A stretch of DNA of 64,000 nt, taken from positions 1,264,417 to 1,328,416 of the forward strand of contig NZ_JQMW01000009.1 of NCBI RefSeq assembly GCF_000744935.1, read 5' to 3'. Of this stretch, positions 54,944-62,627 are shown piece after piece. The first letter of the stretch is position 1. Every line of letters begins with the position of its first letter. The position numbers and the translations under genes are program-made. This DNA comes from Clostridium sp. KNHs214. Lineage in GTDB: Bacteria > Bacillota > Clostridia > Clostridiales > Clostridiaceae. A model generated the notes under the pieces. The model was given only the letters and a program-made list of their open reading frames with translations, was not told the origin of the DNA and made no database searches.

Positions 54944-55970
54944 AATATTTTTTAAGCCTTTCTATTTCTCTTTTTGGTTTATCTATCATTTCGCCTGAGG
55001 AAATATTGTGCTCCTCTTGAAGGATGGAAATCTCTCTCTGCAAAGCTTCAACAGCATTCTTATACCTTCCTAGAATCTCATATATCCATGCCATAAATTC
55101 AAGTGGATCTACAAGACGAGGTTTCTCCTGTAATTGCATAGACTTTTCATAATCTTTAAGTGCTTTTTCATAATATCCCACTCTTACCATACGATCACCA
55201 TGAGAAATATAGGCCTTCCAATCTGATGGGAATTCATTTACTCCTTGACCCCATAACTTTATAGCACTCTCCCTATGACCTAACTGAAATTCAATGTCTC
55301 CTTCATACATAAAATCTAGTGAGGTATGCTCAATCTTCTTCACCTTCTTTAATGTATCCCTAGCCTTATCGTAATGCCCATCCCTAATTAATTGATCCAA
55401 ATAAAATAAATGCCCGCTCCAATAATTTGGATGCTCTCTTGTAAATTCTTCATAATATTTAATTAAACCATCATGCCTATTATAATATTCATCACCAAAT
55501 ACACCATTTTCTGCATGAATAAGTGCACCGTGATAATCCTTTTCATAAGGTTCATATTTTAAAGCCTCTTTTATATAAATGGCTGCTTTTTTATGATCAT
55601 TTTCAGCCCTATGATTATAAAGTTTTCCTAAAAGGAAATACGCTTCGGATTTTTCAGGCTCATCCTTAAGGGTATTTTCAAGAAAATTCACAGCATAATT
55701 AAATACTTCTGGACTTATTATCCTTTCGTTGTAAATCATATTTCCTATTCTTTCTATCTGAACTTCAGAGGGTATAACAAATAACTCATCAATAGTAACT
55801 CCAAAGTAAACTGAAAGCTTTGGCAATAACTCAATATCCGGTGATGTAATATTATTTTCCCATTTAGACACCGCTTGATAAGAAATACCTAAATGCTTTG
55901 CTAGCTCCTCCTGAGTAACCCCTTTTTCTATACGTAAATTTTTTATTTGTTTTCCAATTTCAATAGACAT
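54924..55970 (-). CDS. HTH/TPR regulator of ABC exporter
   Basis: 348 residues from the ATG at 55970, behind GGAGGATAAATTT; an upstream in-frame start at 55985 is less good. XRE HTH (about 1-60, GVTQEELAKHLGISYQAVSKWE), then several TPR-type repeats (about 95-330: SEAYFLLGKLYNHRAEND, YEKALKDYEKSMQL). Coupled to the exporter. Leader has a 30-bp perfect palindrome, the likely operator. Confidence 0.85.
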   Translation of the reverse strand: MSIEIGKQIKNLRIEKGVTQEELAKHLGISYQAVSKWENNITSPDIELLPKLSVYFGVTIDELFVIPSEVQIERIGNMIYNERIISPEVFNYAVNFLENTLKDEPEKSEAYFLLGKLYNHRAENDHKKAAIYIKEALKYEPYEKDYHGALIHAENGVFGDEYYNRHDGLIKYYEEFTREHPNYWSGHLFYLDQLIRDGHYDKARDTLKKVKKIEHTSLDFMYEGDIEFQLGHRESAIKLWGQGVNEFPSDWKAYISHGDRMVRVGYYEKALKDYEKSMQLQEKPRLVDPLEFMAWIYEILGRYKNAVEALQREISILQEEHNISSGEMIDKPKREIERLKKYYEKVSL

Positions 55971-55990
55971 AAATTTATCCTCCAACTATA

Positions 55991-56020
55991 AATTAAGTTG
56001 ATTCATGAATCAACTTAATT
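55991..56020. promoter_or_regulatory. 30-bp perfect palindrome upstream of HTH/TPR regulator
   Basis: AATTAAGTTGATTC and its complement centred on an AT; extends to 40 bp with one bulged A. Twenty bases before the ATG. Candidate autoregulatory operator. A variant occurs at 35513-35552. Confidence 0.82.
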
Positions 56021-56128
56021 ATAGTTTACGCCAGTTTTATATTCAATAACTTGTATTTTTATATAACTAAACCAGTAGTTGAGCTAAATATATTAGAAAA
56101 TATTTAAATAATAATTAATTATAAAAAT

Positions 56129-56171
56129 GCTGATTCATACTAGCAACATAAAATTGCAGGTATGAATCAGC
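56129..56171 (-). terminator. Terminator of the symporter gene
   Basis: Perfect 12-bp stem GCTGATTCATAC / GTATGAATCAGC with inner GCAA/TTGC pairing, then ATTTTTAT on the minus strand. A smaller hairpin (AACATAAAC/GTTTATGTT) is at 56200-56222. Confidence 0.75.
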
Positions 56172-56280
56172 TCAATCATTCAAAATATTATATTTAGCAA
56201 ACATAAACCTCCAGTTTATGTTATAAAACCTTAGATTCGATAAAGTTAAAAGTTATTAAAAACAAATGTATATTTCACTT

Positions 56281-57498
56281 TTACTTATTTTCAAACCATC
56301 TTTTTCCTTCAACAAATCGTGCTACAATCATGGCAACACCCGTATCACCAGTTACATTAATTGCAGTAGCAGGAGCATCTGTGATTGTTCCAATCAAAAC
56401 CATAATTGGTATTGAAACAGCCGGAAAGCCAAATGCTGAAACAATAAATATTTCTCCCACATAACCACCAGCTGGTATAGCTCCCATAACAGTTGAAGCA
56501 ACTACCGCTACAATTACTGCAATAACAATATTTTTAGGTGTTGTAAAGGGTACATTAAATACAGAACACATAAATGCAATTTTTAAAATTGTTATAATAC
56601 ATGCTCCATCTTTATGTAAATTGGCTCCCATAGGAATTGTAATATCACTTATATCATCAGGTATACCTATTTCCTTTGCAGCTTTTAAATTTACTGGAAT
56701 ACATGCAGCACTAGAGCAAGTTCCAAGAGCTGTTAAACATGGTGTAATTGCAGTTTTCCAATAAGCTCGAACACCTTTTTTACCTGCTCCAATATAAGCA
56801 AATATAGTATTTGAAAGCATATAATAAATGGCAACTATAACCATGTATATGATCATGGCCCTAGACAATGGTCCCACTAACTGTTTTCCGTTCTGACCCA
56901 TTAAAATTGCAAAATAACATCCTAATCCAATTGGAGCTAATTTCATAATAATTCCAACTAATTTAAGAATAACATTTGACAATGAATCCATAAATACTGC
57001 AACTGGTTTTCCCTTTTCACCAACCATAACAAGGGCAATTGCAAAGATCATTGTAAAAACCATAAGTGCCATCAAATTTTGCCTTGATAATAAACCAGGA
57101 AAATCATTAACAGTAAACATAGATAAAAAATTACTGTTGCTACTTAGGTTGCCCACTTTTTCTGTAAATTGTATATTAGAACCTTTGGCTGGATCAAATA
57201 TGCTAAGTACTCCAGCTGTAAATAAACTAGCTATTGCTCCAGATCCTAAAAAAGTTACCATCATAACCAATAAAATCTTTTTTAGTTTTGCTAAATTCTC
57301 CATCTTAGCAATAGAAGATACTAATGAAACAAAAACCAATGGTACTACACTACAATATAATAGATTTAAAAACACATCTGCAATCGGTTGCAACACAGAT
57401 GCACCTTCACCCCAAAAGTATCCTATTGTACCACCAATTATCATTGAAGCTAATAATAAAAGTGAAGAACCATATGTTTTTATAAACTTTTTCATCAT
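56281..57498 (-). CDS. Dicarboxylate/amino acid:cation symporter (DAACS family)
   Basis: 405 residues with about eight membrane segments and two re-entrant loops. GTCSSAACIPVN and PMGANLHKDGACI form the substrate loops of the GltP/SstT-type family, and AIPAGGYVG and TDAPATAINVTGD are late family motifs. It co-transports sodium or protons with dicarboxylates or small amino acids. The exact substrate is not decidable. Single gene with AGGAGG; own terminator. Confidence 0.88.
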   Translation of the reverse strand: MMKKFIKTYGSSLLLLASMIIGGTIGYFWGEGASVLQPIADVFLNLLYCSVVPLVFVSLVSSIAKMENLAKLKKILLVMMVTFLGSGAIASLFTAGVLSIFDPAKGSNIQFTEKVGNLSSNSNFLSMFTVNDFPGLLSRQNLMALMVFTMIFAIALVMVGEKGKPVAVFMDSLSNVILKLVGIIMKLAPIGLGCYFAILMGQNGKQLVGPLSRAMIIYMVIVAIYYMLSNTIFAYIGAGKKGVRAYWKTAITPCLTALGTCSSAACIPVNLKAAKEIGIPDDISDITIPMGANLHKDGACIITILKIAFMCSVFNVPFTTPKNIVIAVIVAVVASTVMGAIPAGGYVGEIFIVSAFGFPAVSIPIMVLIGTITDAPATAINVTGDTGVAMIVARFVEGKRWFENK

Positions 57499-57868
57499 TT
57501 ATCCTCCTTGTATAATAATGATGTAGTCATTAAGACTACTCATCTCAATTTAATTGTTTCTATAATAGATAACAGAAGAAGGATTTCTTCCTTCATCAGA
57601 TGTTATCTTAGTTAATTATCATGCTTGACGGTTCCTATATAGACTCCAGACTTTTCATAAAGTATAATCTTCAAGGATAGGACAAATAATGTTTTCCTCC
57701 TTGGGAAGTCAGTATCTGCTGACTCATACCCGTGATTTAGTCAATTAGTCCATTCAATGAGGTTTTATGATTCGGCTGGTTGGGAGCCTCAGGCTATACC
57801 TGTATAACTCGCAAGGTTGTGTACTCATTAGATGGAAATGGATTCCTATCGGAAAGGAGCTTTTGCTC
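57499..57868. ncRNA. Leader of the IS110-family element, possible bridge RNA region
   Basis: 370 bases between the symporter start and the transposase ATG. It holds a strong hairpin at 57568-57607 (GATAACA/TGTTATC outer stem, GAAGAAGGA/TTCCTTC inner) and other pairings, including GGTTGGGAGCC. IS110 elements of one group encode a bridge RNA in this position. Exact ends of RNA and element are not determined; the symporter promoter also lies here. Confidence 0.45.
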
Positions 57869-59176
57869 ATGTCAAACATTTTATTTAAAAATTTATTTAT
57901 CTCGGTCGGTATTGATGTTGGTGCAGATTTCAGTTGGATGTCTATCGCACTTCCTAACCAGGCCTTTGTTGGAAAGCCTTTTAAAATACTACATTCAAAC
58001 ATTGATTCCCTTGAACTCGCTGTTTCTAAAATAAAAGAAGCAGAAGAGTTGTATTCTTTGGAAAGTCGCATTTTCCTAGAATCCACGGGAATTTATCATT
58101 ACCCACTCTTCTGCTATCTTCGTGATACTGGATTTAATGTTAACCTAATTAATCCTATCATCACTAAGAATAGCACAAACATTAACATTAGAAAAGTGCA
58201 TAATGACAGATTTGATTCAAAAAAAGCTGCCTTAATAGGCTTAAAGCCAGATTTAAAAGTATCTCTTATGCCATCAGATCTTGCTCTTGATTTAAGAAAT
58301 CTTTCAAGAGAGTATTATGATTTGATGGACAACCGTTCTGCTTATGTGAACAAACTTCAAAGTGAACTTCGGATGGTATTTCCAGAATACCTTAAAATTT
58401 TTTCAAAAATAACTACTAATACATCATTAACCTTATTAGAAACATACACATCTCCAGATGCATTTTTAAATGCTTCCAAAGAAGAGATTATTGATTCTAT
58501 AAGATCTACAGCTCGTTTTGGGCTTACATATGCTAATAATAAGTATAATGCCATTATAAAGGCTGCCAATGATGCAAAGACCTTCGGTTATTCTGTAAGT
58601 AGTAATTTTAAGCGTATTAGATTATACATAAGCTTTATTCGAAAGTATGATGAAGAGATTTCTTCTATACTCTCTGAAATGCATAAGCTTGTTGATGAAA
58701 ATGAAAATACTGATTTTGTAAAGCAAATTCACTTGATTGAAACATTTAAAGGTGCAGGTTTTCTTTCTGCTGTAAGCCTCATGGGAGAAATCGGAGATTT
58801 CTCTGCGTTCAACTCACCAAAACAGCTTTTTGCTTATTTTGGTTTAGATCCAGCAGTAAAGCAATCTGGCAACTTTAATGGCACAAAAATCAGTATGTCA
58901 AAGCGAGGCTCTCGAATTGCCAGAAGAGTAATTCACACTATGGCATTAATCAGCATAAGCAAAAACAAAGATGGCTCCGCCAAAAATCAAGTACTTCGAG
59001 AATACTATCTTTTAAAGTGCCAAAGTAAGCCTAAAATGATTGCTCTTGGGGCAGTTATGCATAAAGTTTGTAACGTATTATTTGCCATTCTTCGTGATGG
59101 GAAAGAATTTGAAATAATTACACCAGAAGAACACCAAAAGAATTATCTCAAAGCGAAATGCGGCTTCGCTGCGTAG
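57869..59176 (+). CDS. IS110-family transposase (DEDD recombinase)
   Basis: 435 residues from the ATG at 57869 behind GGAAAGGAGC; a longer frame from 57767 would cover the leader. N-terminal DEDD RuvC-like domain: Asp in IDVGADFSWMS, Glu in FLESTGIYHY, Asp pair in NDRFDSKKAALIG. C-terminal domain with GFLSAVSLMGEIGDFSAF and the serine region MSKRGSRIARRVIH. Full length with no stop, so the element may be active. Plus-strand gene among minus-strand neighbours. Confidence 0.93.
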   Translation: MSNILFKNLFISVGIDVGADFSWMSIALPNQAFVGKPFKILHSNIDSLELAVSKIKEAEELYSLESRIFLESTGIYHYPLFCYLRDTGFNVNLINPIITKNSTNINIRKVHNDRFDSKKAALIGLKPDLKVSLMPSDLALDLRNLSREYYDLMDNRSAYVNKLQSELRMVFPEYLKIFSKITTNTSLTLLETYTSPDAFLNASKEEIIDSIRSTARFGLTYANNKYNAIIKAANDAKTFGYSVSSNFKRIRLYISFIRKYDEEISSILSEMHKLVDENENTDFVKQIHLIETFKGAGFLSAVSLMGEIGDFSAFNSPKQLFAYFGLDPAVKQSGNFNGTKISMSKRGSRIARRVIHTMALISISKNKDGSAKNQVLREYYLLKCQSKPKMIALGAVMHKVCNVLFAILRDGKEFEIITPEEHQKNYLKAKCGFAA

Positions 59177-59360
59177 TATAATTCCATAAATATAATTTCC
59201 GTTTTTTGTTAGTCTAACAAAAGTTTATTAAGGTTACCCTTTTTTAAGATAATAAAAATATTAATTATTTTTTTAATTCTTATTGACATTTCTTAGCTGG
59301 ACTAAAAAATTAATATGAAATATAGATTTTTTCTTTCATGAAAAATCTTAGAAAATACTT
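59177..59360. other. Downstream flank of the IS110 element
   Basis: AT-rich. The element's right end should be close to 59177-59240, but it has no terminal repeat that can be seen. Hairpin TTAGTCTAACAAAAG-like at 59213-59230 is weak. No gene. Confidence 0.3.
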
Positions 59361-59640
59361 ATTTTTATCCGATGACTACCTGCCGTAACACTCCCACTTC
59401 TTACAAAGTGGGAGATAACGGCAGCTACGTCCCTGGATAACGCTCTCTAACCTTCAGTTGGAGTAAAAACTCCATCTGAAGCTAAGAGCTCTGTTTATAA
59501 AACAAAAAACCCACAGAGTCACTCTTAAATCGTGACTCCGCAGGTTTAAATTCTAATCTGCGTGTAGGAAATTTCTTTGTACATTTAGAAAGTCTCCCTG
59601 TACCGCTCAGGTATAACTTTAATTGAAGTATAAATATTAG
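59361..59640 (-). pseudogene. Relict resembling tnpB 3' end with omega-RNA-like hairpins
   Basis: Minus strand: a short frame (LSGTGRLSKCTKK, TRRLEFKPAESRFKSDSVGF) ends at about 59487. It is followed by stems CTTCAGATGGAGT / ACTCCAACTGAAG and a long one, CTGCCGT...CTCCCACTT / AAGTGGGAG...ACGGCAG, then GTAGTCATCGGATAAAA. This layout, a TnpB tail overlapping hairpins and ending in a guide-scaffold-like stem, resembles IS605/IS607 right ends. No catalytic part is present. Recognition is tentative. Confidence 0.42.
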
Positions 59641-59695
59641 CCCAGCAACACACTAATAACTAATGCTATGCTCAGGTGTAACTCTAATTTAAGTA
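59615..59695. repeat. Pair of imperfect direct repeats
   Basis: Two copies of a ~30-base unit (plus strand GCTCAGGTATAACTTTAATT and GCTCAGGTGTAACTCTAATT, each followed by AAGTATAA), about 60 bases apart. Origin unknown; inside the transposon-relict region. Confidence 0.6.
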
Positions 59696-59895
59696 TAACC
59701 CTAGATACACTCACTTCATGGTATATTTCTTGACAATTTTAAGTGAAAAATTACAACCTTTAAGTTAACTAAAAACTAATACTCCAGTGCACTGAAAGCT
59801 GTGAAATATCACTTAATTGTGTAATATATTAACATGTTCAATAAAAACTGTCAATAGTACAATTACAAATTTCCTTAAATGTTTTAATTAAACTA
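59696..59895. other. Spacer between transposon relict and family B copy 8
   Basis: About 200 bases with no gene, RNA or repeat recognised. The missing EIIB/EIIC genes of the Lac-type PTS might have been expected near here, but no trace was found. Confidence 0.3.
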
Positions 59896-59900
59896 TATCA

Positions 59901-60082
59901 TGATTATCCCACAAAAGTATTACATTACTTAAATTATGAAATTTCTCTTGAATGACTTGCATAAGAAGCAAAGGAGCTGTTTAAATTTATTGTTCCCAGT
60001 TCTTATGCAAGTCATGGAGGAGAAATTTCATAATTCCACTACATTGTACCTTTTGTGGGCACTCTCTTTTGTGGTTGAATCA
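59901..60082. repeat. Family B element, copy 8 (182 bp)
   Basis: TGATTATCCC...TTGAATCA flanked by TATCA (59896-59900) and TATGA (60083-60087, one mismatch). The right terminal repeat contains CTTTTGTGG twice (about 60050 and 60067), a small duplication that makes it longer. Its flank touches the stop codon of the EIIA gene (60088-60090). Confidence 0.85.
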
Positions 60083-60087
60083 TATGA

Positions 60088-60399
60088 TTATTTTGAGTAT
60101 TTTTTATGTGTTAAAATCATTTCCTCGGTAATTGCTTTTAATGTTTCTGTGGTCATCAATTGATCTTCTGCATGCATTAAAAGCAATGATACTTTTACTG
60201 GTTCGCCCGAAGCTTCTTGCTGAATTAATGAACTATGTGATTCATGAGCCTTTAATAAACTTGCCTCTGCATCTTCAACACATTTTTCTGCTAGCTCAAA
60301 ATTCTCTTCTCTTGATGCTTTTAGAGCCTGAAATAAAGATGACTTTGCATCTCCTACATTACTAATTAATTGGAATGATATTAATTCTAAATCCTCCAT
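60088..60399 (-). CDS. PTS lactose/cellobiose-type EIIA
   Basis: 103 residues, all-helical EIIA-Lac type. LLMHAEDQLM (about 73) holds the phosphorylated His. Normally works with a Lac-type EIIB and EIIC, but neither is in this window; it is the last gene before element B copy 8 and the transposon area. Probably an orphan of a larger operon. Start ATG behind GGAGATAG. Confidence 0.9.
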   Translation of the reverse strand: MEDLELISFQLISNVGDAKSSLFQALKASREENFELAEKCVEDAEASLLKAHESHSSLIQQEASGEPVKVSLLLMHAEDQLMTTETLKAITEEMILTHKKYSK

Positions 60400-60447
60400 A
60401 CCTATCTCCTCTTTTCTTTTTTAACTGTCCATTATTAAATTTAACTT

Positions 60448-61056
60448 TTAAACTACCTTACTGCCATGAATTTCAGTTGCACCTGTATAATCTAAAATAT
60501 ATTGTCTATTTTCTTTGGTAACACCTTTTCCAGGCATAATTGTAATTCTTCCATTAGCATATTGGACTAAAGCTTTCAATTCATCTTTTCCCTCTAAGGC
60601 ATTAACTTTTCCGCCTTTAGTTAATATTCTATCTACTTGCAAACTTACCAGCTGATCTATAGCAGAGAACTTGTCCTCTATTTCATCAAAAGCCATATGG
60701 AAAGTTACACTCATTGGCTTTGATATTTCTACTAGTTCTCTCACTGTTTTTATATCTATATTGCTATGGACTAAGGCACCAATAACTACTCCATGAGCAC
60801 CTAATTCTTTAGCTATTTTGATGTCCTCTTTCATTATTTCTACTTCTTCCCTTGAATATTCAAAGGAACCCCCTCTTGGCCTAATTATAACCATTACAGG
60901 TATTTTTACATTAGCTATAGTTGTCTTTATAGTACCATAGCTTGGAGTAGTGCCATCCTCTAATAAATTATCACATAATTCTATTCTGTTGGCTCCTAAC
61001 TTTTCCATAGAGATAGCATCTTTGAATTTTCCTACACAAGCCTCATAAATACTCAC
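60448..61056 (-). CDS. CutC-family protein
   Basis: 202 residues from a GTG at 61056, spaced 7 bases from GGGGGA; a longer in-frame start at 61101 lacks a site. TIM-barrel-like, with GANRIELCDNLLEDGTTPSYG (about 22-42), VMIRPRGGSF and TFHMAFDEI. CutC was linked to copper tolerance, but in Firmicutes it often lies beside sugar and glycan genes. Here it is in an operon with glycosylasparaginase and EIIA-Lac, which fits glycan use. Confidence 0.87.
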   Translation of the reverse strand: MSIYEACVGKFKDAISMEKLGANRIELCDNLLEDGTTPSYGTIKTTIANVKIPVMVIIRPRGGSFEYSREEVEIMKEDIKIAKELGAHGVVIGALVHSNIDIKTVRELVEISKPMSVTFHMAFDEIEDKFSAIDQLVSLQVDRILTKGGKVNALEGKDELKALVQYANGRITIMPGKGVTKENRQYILDYTGATEIHGSKVV

Positions 61057-61210
61057 TGCTTTTCCCCCTTGTTTTATATGCTTATGAAACTCTCCCGCCA
61101 CTTCTTATGCTAAAGTGCAGTTTTGTTGACTAATAATTATAAGTTTATTTCATATACCTATGCATACTTATAATATCATAACTGTATTTTAATCTACAAA
61201 ACTAATTATT

Positions 61211-61270
61211 CTATAACATTGCTTTATCTATATATAATACTACTTTACCTATAACATTGCTTTATCTATA
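61211..61270. repeat. 22-bp direct repeat
   Basis: CTATAACATTGCTTTATCTA(TA) occurs at 61211-61232 and 61249-61270, with a period of 38 bases, in the gap between cutC and the asparaginase gene. Probably slippage or a small tandem array; no gene. Confidence 0.7.
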
Positions 61271-61388
61271 ACACTTCTTAATCTATAGTGCTAGTTAATT
61301 CAAGAAACTAAAAAATGTGTATTTGAAAAGTACTGTAATGATGCAAAATGCTAGTAAACTAATTTGAATTTTAAGCTATTATAATAAA

Positions 61389-62348
61389 CTAATCAAATGT
61401 TATAGGAGATGTTATTCTTTTAGTGTATGCATCTAACCATTCCTGACTTGCTACTTCATAGGTTGTTTTTCCATCTACATTTTTACATACATAAACTGTA
61501 GGTTCCTTACTATCTGTAGCCACTGAAAAAGAAAATCCATCAATATTAGTTGCTACTCCAAATTCACCCTTATTATTTAAACATACTACAGATAAATCTC
61601 CTGCTTTCTTTCTCTTTTTAATTAATTTTTCATTCAAATCTTCAACAGCTTTATCTGCAGCTTCCTGTGGAGTACATCCATCTTTCATAAGTCTAACTAT
61701 TTCATAGGAAATGCAGCCCTTCATTAAGTCTTCTCCAAGTCCAGTAGCTGTTGCTCCTCCCACTTCACTATCTACGTAGAAACCTGAACCACAAACTGGT
61801 GAATCACCAACTCTTCCTTTTCTTTTCATAAATAACCCACTAGTTGATGTACCAGAAGCCATAGAGCCATTAGCATCTAATGCTATCATACCAACGGTAT
61901 CATGTCCATCATAAGGACTTAAACCTTTTTCTACAGTTTCTTTAACTCTTTTCTTGTAATGCATTTTAGCTCTATCTGTTAACATATTAACTCTTTCAAA
62001 GCCATTTTTATGAGCATATTCATCTGCTCCAGTTCCTACTAAAAAGCAATTGAATCTTTCGTCACTTAATTTTTTAGCTATACTTATAGGATTTTTAAAA
62101 TCTCTTATACCAGCTACTGCTCCTATAGATAAAGTATCCCCATCCATATAAGCTGCATCTAACTCAACTTCACCGTTTTCATTTGGCAATCCACCATATC
62201 CAACTGATTTATAAAAAGGATAATCCTCAACCATACTAATTGCCTCTTCTATAGCATCTCCTGCTGGGGCTTTATCTTCTAATGATTTGCATGCCTTAGT
62301 TATTCCTTCAACTGCCATTCTCCACGTTGCTATTATTGCCCACTTCAT
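61389..62348 (-). CDS. N4-(beta-N-acetylglucosaminyl)-L-asparaginase
   Basis: 319 residues, an Ntn-hydrolase of the aspartylglucosaminidase/isoaspartyl peptidase family. The self-cleavage site YDGHDTVGMIALD (about 150) gives the nucleophilic Thr; GRVGDSPVCGSGFYVD and GGATATGLGED form the substrate pocket. It cleaves the GlcNAc-Asn bond of N-glycans. No signal peptide, so it acts in the cytoplasm after uptake. First gene of a sigma-54-type operon. Start ATG behind TGGAGG. Confidence 0.9.
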   Translation of the reverse strand: MKWAIIATWRMAVEGITKACKSLEDKAPAGDAIEEAISMVEDYPFYKSVGYGGLPNENGEVELDAAYMDGDTLSIGAVAGIRDFKNPISIAKKLSDERFNCFLVGTGADEYAHKNGFERVNMLTDRAKMHYKKRVKETVEKGLSPYDGHDTVGMIALDANGSMASGTSTSGLFMKRKGRVGDSPVCGSGFYVDSEVGGATATGLGEDLMKGCISYEIVRLMKDGCTPQEAADKAVEDLNEKLIKKRKKAGDLSVVCLNNKGEFGVATNIDGFSFSVATDSKEPTVYVCKNVDGKTTYEVASQEWLDAYTKRITSPITFD

Positions 62349-62397
62349 AAACTTTTTCCTCCATTCTTAATTGTTAGTTATTGATACTTATTATCTA

Positions 62398-62413
62398 TGC
62401 AATAACTATGCCA
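62398..62413 (-). promoter_or_regulatory. Sigma-54-type promoter of the asparaginase operon
   Basis: TGGCAT-N5-TTGCA on the minus strand, with the GG and GC ten bases apart, as required. It is 50 bases before the ATG of the 61389-62348 gene and lies opposite a LevR-like activator gene. A TGTGT/ACACA dyad at about 62550 could be an activator site. Confidence 0.72.
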
Positions 62414-62627
62414 ACTATAAAATACACAATGATTTTTCAATTTACTTATGCTTTTAAACACTTTTCCTAACTAATAATTGATTTTTGTATCAAGTGTATT
62501 GTAGAATAATACATATACACGTTTACATAGGTTATTTTTCTGCATAGTGTGTTTTATTTACACAATTATTGACACAATAATTTAAAATTAATTACACACT
62601 TCATTATTTATAAGGGGATAGGATATT

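Noticed and set aside
57754..58086. Minus-strand frame across the IS110 start
   Set aside because: Overlaps the well-supported transposase gene and has no ribosome site or known motif.
59401..59470. Strong hairpins read as the right end of the IS110 element
   Set aside because: IS110 elements normally end close to the transposase stop and lack such stems; the stems are more than 200 bases away and fit the tnpB-type relict better.
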